A stretch of 64,000 nucleotides of DNA from Hortaea werneckii (Eukaryota; Ascomycota; Dothideomycetes; Mycosphaerellales; Teratosphaeriaceae). The stretch is taken from the NCBI GenBank assembly GCA_037044905.1, contig JBAOKB010000143.1, positions 1 to 64,000 on the forward strand, in the 5' to 3' direction. How positions within the stretch are numbered: position 1 is the first letter of the stretch; the number at the start of each line of letters is the position of its first letter. The position numbers were made by a program, and so were the translations under genes. This document shows, one piece after another, positions 31,501-43,386 of the stretch. The notes below the pieces were generated by a model, which did no database searches, was not told the DNA's origin, and worked only from the letters and a program-made list of their open reading frames with translations.

Positions 31501-33804
31501 AGAGCGCAAAGCCGGTACCTGTTGGACCGTGCCGATCCTGAGATTTGGTCATACGTCCTGTCCGAGAACAACATCCACAGACGTTCGCTGGTGGACCAGG
31601 TTGTCTCGACGGCGGTGCCTCAGAGCCAAGACCCCGAGAAGGTTTCCATCGCTGTGAAGGCATTCATCGACGCCGACATGCCAGTCGAGTTGATTGAGCT
31701 TTTGGAAAAGATCATCCTTGAGCCCTCGACGTTCAGCGACAACTCCAACTTGCAGAACTTGCTTATGCTTACAGCCGCCAAATCTGATCGCGGTCGCGTG
31801 GCCAACTACATCCAGTCTCTTGACAACTACACGCCTGAGGACATCGCGCAGCAATGCATTGATGTGGGCATGTACGAGGAAGCCTTCCTCATTTACAAGA
31901 AGGCTAGCCAGCACCAGGAGGCCACCGGCGTGCTTGTCGACCATGTCGTCAGCATTGACCGTGCTCAGGAGTATGCTGACCAGGTTGACCTGCCAGAAGT
32001 ATGGAGCAGGGTTGCAAAGGCTCAGCTCGACGGTGTGCGCGTTTCAGATGCTATCGAGTCGTACCTCCGTGCTCAGGACCCATCGAACTACCCAGAAGTC
32101 ATTGAGGTTGCAACCCACAGCGGTAAGGATGAAGACCTCATCAAGTTCTTGCGCATGGCCCGCAAGACTCTCCGCGAGGCCCCTATCGATACCGCTCTGG
32201 CTTTCTGCTATGCTCGCACTAATCAGCTGCCTGAGCTTGAGGAATTTCTACGCGGCACGAACGTTGCCAATGTCGAGGAGTCTGGTGACAAGGCATACGA
32301 GGAAGGTTACCACGAGGCTGCTAAGATCTTCTATTCCTCGATCTCCAACTGGGCCAAGCTTTCTACGACGCTTGTGCACTTGGAGGACTACCAGGCTGCT
32401 GTTGAGTGCGCTCGCAAGGCCAACAGCGTCAAGGTCTGGAAGCAGGTTAACGAAGCCTGCGTTGCCAAGAAAGAGTTCCGTCTGGCACAGATTTGCGGTC
32501 TTAACCTCATCGTGCATGCTGATGAGCTGCAAGACCTTGTCAAACAGTATGAGCGCAATGGTTACTTCGACGAGTTGATCTCGCTGCTTGAGGCTGGACT
32601 TGGTTTGGAACGCGGTAAGTACAATATATCTAACTGCAAAGTCTGAGTTCATGCTAACACTGGACTCTAGCTCACATGGGAATGTTCACTGAACTGGGTA
32701 TCGCACTCAGCAAGTACCACCCCGAGCGTGTCATGGAGCACCTGCGTATCTTCTGGGGCCGCTTGAACATTCCGAAGGTCATTAGGGCTTGCGAGGAGGC
32801 CCACCTATGGCCCGAACTTGTTTTCCTGTACGCCCACTACGATGAGTACGACAACGCAGCACTGGCAATGATGGAGCGTGCCGCCGACGCTTGGGAGCAC
32901 CACACCTTCAAGGAGACCATTGTCAAGGTCGCGAACTTGGAGATTTACTACCGTGCCCTCAACTTCTACTTGCAGGAGCAGCCATCTCTCATCACCGACC
33001 TGCTGCAGGTACTGACGCCGCGTATCGATGTCAACCGTGTTGTCCGGATGTTCGAAAAGTCAGACAACATCCCACTTATCAAGCCGTTCTTGCTCAACGT
33101 GCAGCCACAAAATAAGCGCGCTGTCAACGACGCTATCAATGACTTGCTCATTGAGGAGGAGGACCACAAGCAGCTACGTGACAGTGTAGAGAACTTCGAC
33201 AACTACGAAGCCGTTGCTTTGGCTCAGAGGCTGGAGAAACACGAGCTTGTGTTCTTCCGCCAGATTGCTGCCAACATCTACCGCAAGAACAAGAGATGGG
33301 ACAAGAGCATTGCTTTGTCGAAGCAAGACAAGCTTTACAAGGATGCTATCGAGACGTCTGCTATCAGCGGCAAGGCGGACGTCGTGGAGGAGTTGCTGCG
33401 CTACGTAAGTCCTATCTACGTACAGTGTCAGGGAGATGAAATACTGACTTTTGTTACAGTTTGTCGATATCGGCAGCAAGGAGTGCTACGTCGGCATGCT
33501 ATACGCTTGCTACGATCTCATCCCTCTGCATGTCGTCATGGAGATCTCTTGGCGCCACGGTCTCAACGACTTCACTATGCCGTTCATGATCAACTACATG
33601 TCCCAGCAGGCCTTCACGATCGACCAGCTGAAGCGCGACAACGATGAGCGCAAGGCGCGGGAAGCTGAGAACAAGAAGGAGGAAGACACTGGTCCTATCC
33701 TCGGCCAGTCCAGACTCATGCTTACCCAAGGACCAATGCAGACGGGTGGTAGCCCAGCACCAAATGGCATCATGCCACAGCCTACCGGCTACGGAGGATT
33801 TTAG
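28594..33804 (+). CDS. CHC1: Clathrin heavy chain
   Basis: Four exons: 28594-28653, 28729-32614, 32671-33404 and 33460-33804, giving 1,674 aa, the standard length. The 60-bp first exon encodes MAPLPTKFTEQLQLNAVGVQ and joins in frame to QSIGFNSCTLESD. Seen: N-terminal seven-blade propeller (to about residue 330) with RPIKADSAIMHW, then the linker and the alpha-solenoid heavy-chain repeats through to GMFTELGIALSKY and PFMINYM near the trimerisation region, and a G/P/Q-rich tail ending PTGYGGF. Known: three heavy chains with light chains form the triskelion that coats Golgi, endosomal and endocytic vesicles. Intron phases (0, 1, 0) all agree. Confidence 0.97.
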
Positions 33805-35259
33805 ATGTAGGTGATTTGAGGTGTCGCTTGAAGATGACGAAAGATGGGGGGCGGAGGAGGGGGAAACTTCTACTTCTTCTTCCGGTTTTGCATGTAATGA
33901 AGAAGCGGCGGGGCGTTGTAGGCGCACCGTGTAGTGCTTCCAGCACTGCCATAGGCGACCTTTTTGCCTGGGGTCTGTACTATATAAGTAGAGAGCTGAA
34001 TTGTATGTTGAGCTTTGAATTCATCTTGATTTTCAGGCACGGGCGGGAAGTGACTGGTCAGTATCACTAGTGTTCCTATGGAAGGTACTAGGTAGAGAGC
34101 GCGAGGGTATGCGCTAACGGTGCTGGGTTGGACTTCACCAGTAAACTCTTAAGCGGAAGAAATGGCGATCTCCTTGAAGATACATAGCTAGCCTCGATGA
34201 CCTGCGGAAAAAGTTGCCTAGTTTTTGTTCGACTGGAGAGCCTGGTAAAAGGCAGGAATTCAAGCGTGCGATCCGACGTCACTCTGTCAATATCTGCACG
34301 CGCAGTCATCCATCTCGACATGCACCAGATCGCAGGCGCGCTGATACGGACATGCGGTTCCACCAATGGCGATTTACCTGAAGCCGTTTGCTAATGCGTC
34401 GGCGTTTCTTTTTGGATCACGGCCGTGTGTGGATGGTAGCGGTCTATCGCCGGTCTCGGAGGCTGGGGAGGTGGCCCGCCTGCACTGTGCTGTACTGCAG
34501 GCATCCATCTGATCCCCTTCACGTCGGCCTCATGGAGGATGTGCACATGTAGTTGAGGAGTAAGTAGTCGGTGATATGCACGAGATCCGCATCTCGCCAA
34601 TGCTTTCTCCCGATGCCCACGGGGTACAGAGAGGGGGAATGGAACCAGTGCTCCGGTTCATTTTCATGCGGACCCGAGTTGTTCGGGTTCCTGAGCGACG
34701 ACCGGGATGGACTAAGAATGGCTCTTCCCGTCTAACCGACTGGAGCCAAGCACACGGCGCTGACACCTCCAACTCTCATTATTGACTTCAAGTTCCCATT
34801 GGGAGGCGAGGGAGGTTCCTTATCAGCGGGGCCGCCTCGGTGTTATCTCAACCAAGCTAAAGCTACCTCACTTCGTCATCTGGCGCCCCGGGCAGAGGAA
34901 TCGTAATAATTCTTGCGTGCGGTGCGTGCGGCTGCGCGTGTGTGTGACCAAAAAGAAAAGTGACTGTGATATTGTCATTGTTTTTTCCGGGTCCGGTACA
35001 AACGTCCCTTCCTCCCTCTTCTCACGGTTGCACCGCAGTTTCAACGCAACGTTCAACCACTGCCCCGAATCCAACGCGCTGGAATTCAATGTTCTAAGCT
35101 TGCCGAGGAATAGCGGGAGTTTTGCAAGCACGGGAGGGGTGACGTGACTGCCCACGCTCGTTCCTACAGCTCATCTACCACTAGTCCAGCTCACTTTCCT
35201 TCCACCACCACCACCTCCTCCACCCACGGTCGTCCACCTACACCGACCACCAGCCCATC
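33805..35259. other. Gap between CHC1 and pyruvate carboxylase
   Basis: 1.45 kb containing the CHC1 3' region and the PYC promoter. No supported gene. Directly before the PYC ATG (35165-35258) is a C/T/A-rich leader with CCACCACC and CACC units. Confidence 0.5.
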
Positions 35260-38200
35260 ATGTCCGAATCAGCAGTGGAAGAGGTGCGCGGCGAATTCGG
35301 CACGCCGCACCCAGATGGCGAGCACACGCACGCCAACACGGTTCACCAGCGCCTGCGTGCCAACAGCTCCATCATGCAGATGCAGAAGCTGCTCGTCGCC
35401 AACCGAGGCGAGATCCCCATCCGTATCTTCCGTACCGCACACGAGCTGTCGCTCCAGACCGTGGCAGTCTTCAGCTACGAGGACCGCCTGTCCATGCACA
35501 GGCAGAAGGCCGACGAGGCGTATGTGATTGGGAAGAGAGGCCAGTATACGCCCGTGGGTGCGTATCTTGCCGGAGACGAGATTATTAAGATTGCTTTGCA
35601 GCATGGTAAGTCCAATTGAGCAGTGAGCAGCGAGCAGCGAGCATCCAGCATCGAGCATCGAGCCAGAGCCTCGAATCTAGGTTTTGGTATTGTGCTATGG
35701 ATTGAAATGCTCGTGACTCACCTCTTCTATGGAGAGTGCTACTCAACACCGCCTTCGTCGGAAGACCGCGACCCTATGCTATTAAATATGCGTTGCTGAC
35801 CATCCACCCACCAGGCGTACAAATGATCCACCCCGGCTACGGCTTCCTAAGTGAGAATTACGAATTCGCGAAGAAGGTCGAAGAGGCGGGTTTGACCTGG
35901 ATTGGTCCGTCGCCGGAGACCATCAACAGCCTGGGTGACAAGGTCTCGGCCCGTGAGCTTGCGATGAAGTGCAAGGTGCCTTGCGTGCCGGGAACTCCAG
36001 GACCAGTAGCGAAATACGACGAGGTCAAGAGCTTTACAGACCAGTATGGCTTCCCTATCATCATCAAGGCCGCCTTTGGTGGTGGCGGTAGAGGTATGCG
36101 TGTCGTCTGGAAACAGGAGGACTTGAAGGACGCCTTCGAGCGCGCCACTTCTGAGGCCAAGACCGCGTTCGGCAACGGCACTGTCTTCGTCGAGCGTTTC
36201 CTCCACAAGCCAAAGCACATTGAGGTTCAGCTTCTCGGTGACAGCCACGGCAACGTCGTGCACCTGTACGAGCGTGACTGCTCCGTCCAGCGGAGACACC
36301 AGAAGGTTGTTGAGCTCGCTCCGGCCAAAGACCTGAACCAGGAGACTCGTGACAAGATCCTCAATGATGCCGTCACGCTCGCCAAGTCCGTCAACTACCG
36401 CAACGCCGGTACCGCGGAATTCTTGGTCGACCAGGAGGGCCGCCACTACTTCATCGAAATCAACCCACGTATCCAGGTCGAGCACACGATCACAGAGGAG
36501 ATCACCGGTATCGATCTCGTCGCGGCCCAGATCCAGATCGCCGCAGGTGCCTCGCTGCAGCAGCTCGGCCTGACCCAGGACCGCATCTCGACCCGTGGTT
36601 TTGCCTTCCAGTGCCGTATTACCACTGAGGACCCTTCGCAAGGCTTTAAGCCTGACACTGGTAAGATTGAAGTCTACCGTTCTGCCGGTGGTAACGGCGT
36701 GAGATTGGATGGTGGCAATGGCTTCGCGGGAGCTATCATTACTCCTTGTAAGTCAAACAAATTTCATGGTACTATAGTGGCCTCTTTGTGCTAACAACCC
36801 TTGAGTTTACGATAGCATGCTCGTGAAGTGCAGTTGCCGTGGCTCGACATACGAAATCGTTCGAAGAAAAATGTTGCGTGCCCTGGTCGAATTCCGTATC
36901 CGTGGAGTCAAGACCAACATCCCCTTCCTCGCCTCTCTCCTTACTCACCCAACCTTCGTCGACGGCACCTGCTGGACGACATTCATAGACGACACTCCAG
37001 AACTCTTCTCCCTCATCGGCAGCCAGAACCGTGCACAGAAGCTTCTCGCATACCTGGGCGATCTCGCAGTCAACGGTAGTCAGATCAAGGGGCAGATTGG
37101 CGAGTCTAAATTCAAGGGAGAGGTTATCATGCCCACCCTTCTCGACCCGGCACACAAGACTCTTGATGTAACAGAGCCCTGTAAGGAGGGTTGGCGAAAT
37201 GTCTTGCTGGAGAAGGGACCGGAGGGCTTTGCCAAGGCAGTAAGAGCGAACAAGGGCTGTTTGATCATGGACACTACTTGGAGAGATGCCCACCAGTCTC
37301 TTCTGGCGACGAGGGTCCGTACTGTCGACTTCTGCAACATCGCACATGAGACTAGCCACGCTCTCAAGAACGCCTGGGCTCTGGAGAACTGGGGTGGCGC
37401 TACCTTCGACGTGGCAATGCGTTTCTTGTACGAAGACCCATGGGATCGCCTGCGGAAGATGAGGAAGCTGGTACCGAACATTCCGTTCCAGATGCTGCTG
37501 CGAGGTGCCAACGGTGTCGCTTACTCTTCCCTCCCCGACAACGCCATCTACCACTTCTGTGACCAAGCAAAGAAGAATGGTATGGACATCTTCCGAGTGT
37601 TTGACGCACTGAACGATGTGGAGCAGCTTGAAGTCGGCATTAAGGCCGTGCTCAAGGCTGGTGGTGTGGCAGAGGGTACTATTTGCTACTCCGGTGACAG
37701 TAAGTCTATTTGTTACACTTATGCTGAAGATCAGTGCTGATATATTTCCCAGTGTTGAACCCACAGAAGAAGTACAACCTGGAGTACTACCTCAGCCTGG
37801 TGGAGAAGATTGTCGGCCTGGGTGCTCACATTCTCGGTATCAAGGACATGGCTGGTGTGCTTAAGCCTAAGGCAGCTACTCTGCTGGTTGGCGCCATCCG
37901 CAAGAAGTACCCTGACCTGCCGATCCACGTCCACACGCACGACTCTGCAGGCACTGGTGTGGCTTCCATGGTCGCTTGCGCCCAAGCTGGTGCTGATGCA
38001 GTGGATGCCGCCACCGACAGCATGTCCGGTATGACTTCTCAGCCAAGCATCGGCGCCCTCATCGCATCACTGGAGGGCACTGACTACGAATGTGGTCTCG
38101 ACGCACACAACGTCCGTCAGCTTGACACCTACTGGGCGCAGGTCCGTCTGCTGTACTCTCCATTCGAAGCTGGTCTCACCGGTCCTGACCCTGAGGTCTA

Positions 38201-39220
38201 CGAGCACGAGATTCCAGGTGGTCAGCTCACCAACCTTATCTTCCAAGCCGCACAACAGGGTCTCGGTGCACAGTGGGCCCAGACGAAGAAGGCATACGAG
38301 CAAGCCAACGACTTGCTGGGCGACATTGTTAAGGTTACCCCTACCTCCAAGGTTGTCGGTGATCTTGCTCAATTCATGGTGTCTAATGGCTTAACTTACC
38401 AAGAAGTCATTGACAAGGCCGATGAGCTTGACTTCCCATCATCCGTCTTGGAGTTCTTCGAGGGCTTGATGGGTCAGCCATACGGCGGTTTCCCTGAGCC
38501 TCTCCGTTCCAAGGCTCTCCGTAACCGCCGGAAGATGGACAAGCGTCCAGGTCTCTACCTGGACAAGATGGACTTCGACTCGATCCGTCAGAAGCTCAAG
38601 CAGGAGTTCAACAGCACTTCCGAGACCGATGTCGCCAGCTACGCCATGTACCCGAAGGTCTTCGAGGACTACAAGAAGTTCCAGCAGAAGTTCGGTGACC
38701 TGTCCGTCCTGCCGACCAAGTACTTCCTTAACAAGCCCGAGATTGGCGAGGAGTTCAACGTCGAGCTGGAGAAGGGTAAGGTGCTGATTCTGAAGCTTCT
38801 GGCTATCGGCCCGCTCAGCGAGCAGACCGGCCAGAGAGAAGTCTTCTACGAAATGAACGGTGAAGTCCGTCAAGTCACTGTCGATGACAAGCACGCCGCT
38901 GTAGAGAACAAGAGCCGCGCTAAGGCCGATGCTACCGACACCAGCCAGGTCGGCGCACCGATGAGCGGTGTCGTGGTGGAAGTCCGTGTCAAGAACGGCG
39001 TCGAGGTCAACAAGGGTGACCCGATCGCCATTCTCGGCGCTATGAAGATGGTAAGCAGAACCTCCCCTCCCAATATCAACACAAGAAACCGCCCCACTAA
39101 CGTTTCGTGCTCTAGGAAATGGTCATCTCCGCCCCACACTCAGGCAAGATTGCAGACTTGGGCGTCAAGGACGGCGATTCCGTCGACAGCCAGGACTTGG
39201 TGTGCAAGATTGTCAAGTAA
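35260..39220 (+). CDS. PYC1: Pyruvate carboxylase
   Basis: Five exons: 35260-35605, 35815-36747, 36806-37699, 37753-39050 and 39116-39220, giving 1,191 aa, the family length. Seen: biotin carboxylase domain (KLLVANRGEIPIRIFR, then GGGGRGMRVV and EINPRIQVEHT), carboxyltransferase TIM barrel (WRDAHQSLLATRVRT, HTHDSAGTG), and a C-terminal biotinyl domain with AMKM (biotin lysine 1156; the fourth intron follows this motif directly) ending KDGDSVDSQDLVCKIVK. Known: it turns pyruvate, bicarbonate and ATP into oxaloacetate to refill the TCA cycle; the fungal enzyme is usually cytosolic, and no targeting peptide is seen. Intron 1 is long (209 bp). The exon 2/3 junction uses a GAG acceptor and yields FYDSM where HYDSM is usual. 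Confidence 0.96.
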
Positions 39221-40403
39221 ACGCGAGAGGGTCTTTGGACATCACCATGCCGAGTAGGATTTTAGCGATTGATTGAAGACGAAGGGTATACGATTTCCCA
39301 CCCCTTTTTTTTATGTGACGTGGATATGCGCATGGGTCTTTTTGTGTAGTAAGGAATACAAAGAAGAATGATTGTCTTATACAATATCAAGCCGCAAATG
39401 CTGTAAGTGTTCTCTCTAGAGTCTGCTATCAAACCATGGATGTAATGTTCGCTTTTCGGAGGTTGATGGGATGAGAATATTGTCATTCCATTCACCAGGG
39501 GTTAACAATTGATGAATTGACACGAGCTAGACGAGGTGAAGAAAACGGTATATTGCCTCAACGCAAAAACGAAGCGAAGCAAAAAGAAGTAGAAAGAGGA
39601 TGTTTTCATAATCTATTCTTCATGTTCTTAACAAGATCTAGGAATTTGGCTATCAAGCACGATAGCTTTGTAAACTCGGTAACGGTAATTACTATAACTC
39701 GTCTACGAAGAGGATATTGTACTAGACTCGAGCTGTTAAGAGAAGATTAAGGGCGGAAAGAAGAAGAAGGAAAAGCGGTATAGGAGGGGAAAAAGAAATA
39801 AAAAAATTTAAGGGGTATAAAGGGGGGTAAAGGAAAGGGAAAGGAATGTTTTTTTTTCTAGGTTTTTTCTTTTTTTTTTCCTTCGTTCTTCCGAGATCTC
39901 TGCTCTTACTTTAGCGACGTAGGATAATACTCTAGTAAAAAATCGAGGAAGAATAGTAGACGGCCTAAAGAAGTAGTCTTCTACTTAAAAAAAATACAAG
40001 AGGAAGAGAGCAAGGTCTAAAGGTTCTTAAGGAAAGGGAAAGGAGGAAGAAGACTAAAAAAGAAAAAAGAAAAGGTTCTAGTATAGAGAAAGCGAAGAAT
40101 GAGGTATATAATAACATGGCTTAATCGAGTAGACATCTTAAAGATTAGATAGGCCGCTCTTACTCTATTCCCCTAAAAATAGCCCCTCGCCTTTCTGTCG
40201 TAGGATACAAATAAGCTTAGACCAAGGAAAGAAACGCTCTAGAGCTAGACAATAATTACGCTCGTCCCCTTGTTTAACAATAGTGAAAAGAAAGTCAATA
40301 AGTCTGCGTTGTAGCGAGCGAACATGGGATCGAAGAGACTAAAGAAGAGAGAAGAGATAATAAAAAGCCTAAGGAAAAGCCAGAAGTCCGCTCAGATACA
40401 TTC
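39221..40403. other. Gap with a second RIP-like island (about 39,700-40,290)
   Basis: No gene is seen. From about 39,700 to 40,290 CA and TG are scarce, TA is common and CG persists, as in the block at 5-7.4 kb. The sequence is also strongly skewed to purines on the plus strand (39,750-39,850 and 39,960-40,100), with a T-rich run at 39,850-39,880. It is probably a small dead repeat affected by RIP, sitting between PYC1 and the HCNGP gene. Confidence 0.65.
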
Positions 40404-41381
40404 CTATGACTTCGCCCCCGCCGGAACAAATTCCCTCCTACCACCACCCTTATGACCCGCCATAGCCTTCTTCTCCCACCGTCTCGACTCCTCGACCAAG
40501 CTCTCCACATAACACCCGGCACGCCACTTGACGGGAACCCCACCCACATCTTCCTTCAACGCACTCGCATACACATCCTCAGTCCCCAATCCCGCAAATT
40601 CCATCAGATTAGGCAGAAAGCTCGGGTTTCGGAGGGAAGAGGAATGCAGGAGGCGATGGTGGAAATGGATCCCCTTCTGCTTGAGGGCGAGGAAGCGTTC
40701 GAATTTCTTGGTGCGGGAGGCGAGAGTGGCGGCTTCTTCGCTGTTGCGGGGGGGAGGCGGCGGGGAGTCTGGGATGGTGAAGTTCGGGACGGTGGGCATG
40801 GTGAGGGTGCGGAGGTGGAGGCGGGTGGTGGTGTAGGGGGAGGCGGGTGGGGAGGTGTTTGGGTCCCCTGGGGAGGCGGGAGCGGGATCGGAGGGGAGGG
40901 CTGTTGGGTGGGAGTCGTCTTCGACGGCGGCGGGGGCAGGTGGGGGAGGTGCGGCGGGACCTGGGGCTGGACCTAGTGGGGCCCCCAGTTCGTCTGGTTG
41001 GGAAGGTGCTTCTTCGACAGGTGCGTAGGGTGCAGTGGGTGGCTCCTGGCTTTGATTTTCGGGGGCGATTGCCGTTTGTGCTGGACGGGACGGTCTTAGT
41101 AGGCGCACGGGTGGATTGGCTGGGTTGTCGCTATCTTGTCTCTTACCGCCCATGGCATCGTTTGTGGCTTGGAGTCCCGCATCGTCGTCTAATCGGGCCA
41201 TCTGTTATACAGCCGGATGTGCTGGTGAGTACTATGTAGGCATCCTCGTCTCGTTCAGACCTTCCTGCTAGACTTGTGCGATAAAAGAGTAGGTGTAGTT
41301 GCCTACCTTGGCTGGCTTCTCCGGCTGCAGCTCATCTTCATCCTCTTCGTCGCTACTGCCGTATCCTACTAGACCGCTCAT
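40404..41381 (-). CDS. HCNGP/SAP30BP-family protein
   Basis: Two exons, 5' to 3': 41381-41307 and 41201-40404, giving 290 aa. Exon 1 encodes MSGLVGYGSSDEEDEDELQP, the typical start of this family; the AAG|gtaggc donor joins in frame to ATGGCC of the second exon. Middle: a proline-rich, disordered stretch. C-terminal conserved part (about residues 185-270): KFERFLALKQKGIHFHHRL, SLRNPSFLPNLMEFAGL and EDVYASAL, as in PF07818 HCNGP-like regulators. Known: the human relative SAP30BP binds the SAP30 repressor and takes part in splicing of short introns. The fungal role is little known. A model that takes only the long ORF would miss exon 1. Confidence 0.85.
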
Positions 41382-41751
41382 CGTTCTGGTAGGTGCTATA
41401 GAGACTAGCTAGCTACCTAAGGTAGGTACCTACTATGTAGGTATGTAGGTGTTGTATTCGAGGACGCAGCTTCCCCCGGTGAAGGTAGAGGTGAGCTCAT
41501 TGGTGGCCCGAGCTTCGGGATCCGCGTCGTTGTCGCCTGTGCCTGCTGGTACATCCTACCTCCAAAGGTAAGGCAAGTGCAACTCTGAGCTACTGAGCTT
41601 CCATCGCAGCAACCACCACCACTACACCACATCTTCGCAACTTCCTCTATAATCTCCATCTCCGGTCAACCTCCTCATCGATCGGCCGACTCATCAAATT
41701 CCCTTCAAATCTTTGATTGACCGCTCCCCAACCTATCAACCGAACGACACC
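41382..41751. promoter_or_regulatory. Divergent promoter, HCNGP gene / PRE4
   Basis: 370 bp between start codons pointing apart. At 41414-41450 there are five ACCTA/TAGGT cores in 37 bp, partly palindromic (CTAAGGTAG, GGTACC). This could be a shared transcription-factor site; no function is shown by the sequence alone. Confidence 0.5.
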
Positions 41752-42650
41752 ATGAACCACCTCCCCCAAGCCTGGGGCCGGGTATGTCGACACACACCCC
41801 CATCCTCCCACCATCCTTCCGCTAATCCTAATATCAACAGCCCCGCGACGACATCTACGGTCACTACAACCCCGCCTACCTCCCCTCCTCCCACGGCGGC
41901 ACCCAAAACCCCTCCGCCCTCCCCACCACCCACACCCAATCCCCCATCGTCACCGGTACATCCGTCGTCGCCGTCAAGTTTCAAGATGGCGTCGTCATCG
42001 CCGCCGACAACCTCGCCTCCTACGGCTCCCTCGCCCGCTTCACCGACGTCAAGCGCCTGAAGCGCTTCAACCGGAAAGCCGTCGTCGGCTTCGGCGGCGA
42101 CGTTAGCGACATGCAGTACATCGACCGCCTGCTCCTGAGCTTGGACGTGGAAGAGAACTACGGAGGCGGCTCGAGCTCCGCCGATGATGAGAAAGACGAC
42201 AAGAGCCTGATGGGCGCCAACAACCTACACACCTACCTCAGCAAGGTCATGTACAAGCGACGATCGGACTTCAACCCGCTCTGGAACGCACTTCTCGTCG
42301 CGGGGCTCGACGACAAGAACAGCCCTTTCCTCGCCTCGGCCGACTTACTGGGGACGACGTACAGCGCACCGACGCTGGCGACGGGGTTCGGCGCGCACCT
42401 GGCCCAACCGATCCTACGCACCGTCGTGCCGGACGAAAGCCACGTGAAGGAACTCACACGGGAGAAGGCCGTCGAGGCGGTGCGGGAATGCATGAAGGTG
42501 CTCTTCTACCGCGACGCGCGGAGTATGCCGGCGTACAGCCTGGCGGTGATCGATGGGAAGGGTGTGGAGCTTAGCACGGACGAGAAGCTTGAGGGGCAGA
42601 GCTGGGCGTTTGCGGAGACGATTCGGGGGTATGGGACGCAGACGGTGTAG
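41752..42650 (+). CDS. PRE4: 20S proteasome subunit beta7
   Basis: Two exons: 41752-41781 (MNHLPQAWGR) and 41841-42650, giving 279 aa. Seen: propeptide with the PIVTGTSVVAVKF junction typical of beta7, then GVVIAADNLASYGSLARF, a beta-sandwich core and FAETIRGYGTQTV at the end. The residue at the N-terminus of the mature chain is not part of an active-site Thr-Thr pair, as expected for this non-catalytic subunit. Known: beta7 sits in the two inner rings and its C-terminal tail clasps the opposite half. Yeast Pre4 is 266 aa. A glycine/serine insert (GGGSSSADDEKDD) is a local oddity. It is divergent from the HCNGP gene. Confidence 0.92.
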
Positions 42651-43386
42651 ATGGGTTTTGTGGCCGTATGGATAGAGGATGGGCTGGGGTGGGAGAGGTG
42701 AAGATGGAAGAGAGACTGGCATAGAGGGACAGAGAAGTTGTTTTGAGGGCATCGCTGGAAGCATGGTTCCGCCGGCGCGAGGAAGTATAGCCATGTCCTT
42801 GCCGTCCTCGGGGGAAGGCATCTGTAGGCAGCTCTGTCCGAGGGAATGAAAGAGAAGAGAGACAGAGACAGACCGGACCATGATATGTATACTATAGCTG
42901 CATTGAAAGAACCTCTCCAAATGCAATTGATCAGCAACCGTAATTATCACTTCGATAAGTTAAAAGAGATTCGTGTAGAGCCGTCCGAAAACCAAAGAAA
43001 GGACGACACGAGACCGGAAGATGGATGGGAGAGAAGTCCATTCGATCACATTGGTAATCGGTGCTTGCGGGTATAGAGGGCTTACAATAAGACTCGAACG
43101 AAACAGAAGAAAAGTCACAAAATCCGAGCATATCTCGTGAACGCGTAAACATTCGGGGCTCTCTCTCTTCAGCCCTCGGATTGAGTTATGGAAGCTGGTG
43201 AAATCAGGTACATTTGATGGGAGACCATTCTACTCTGGTTTCACCCTAAAAGCAAGCCTTATTCTAATTTCCTACTCATGAGAAAAAAAGCAGGGACACA
43301 AAACCGAAAAGAAGACCCCAATGCCACACACTACCCGAAGAATCCACTCAAAAACAAGCCAGGCATTTCCCACGCCTAACTCCAAC
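42651..43386. other. Convergent 3' region, PRE4 / glycosylase gene
   Basis: 736 bp with no supported gene; overlapping ORFs on the minus strand (42414-42950) are antisense to PRE4's 3' end and show no domain. Confidence 0.5.

Noticed and set aside
35736..35814. In-frame upstream extension of pyruvate carboxylase exon 2
   Set aside because: It lies within intron 1: the true upstream exon (35260-35605) supplies the conserved start of the biotin carboxylase domain.
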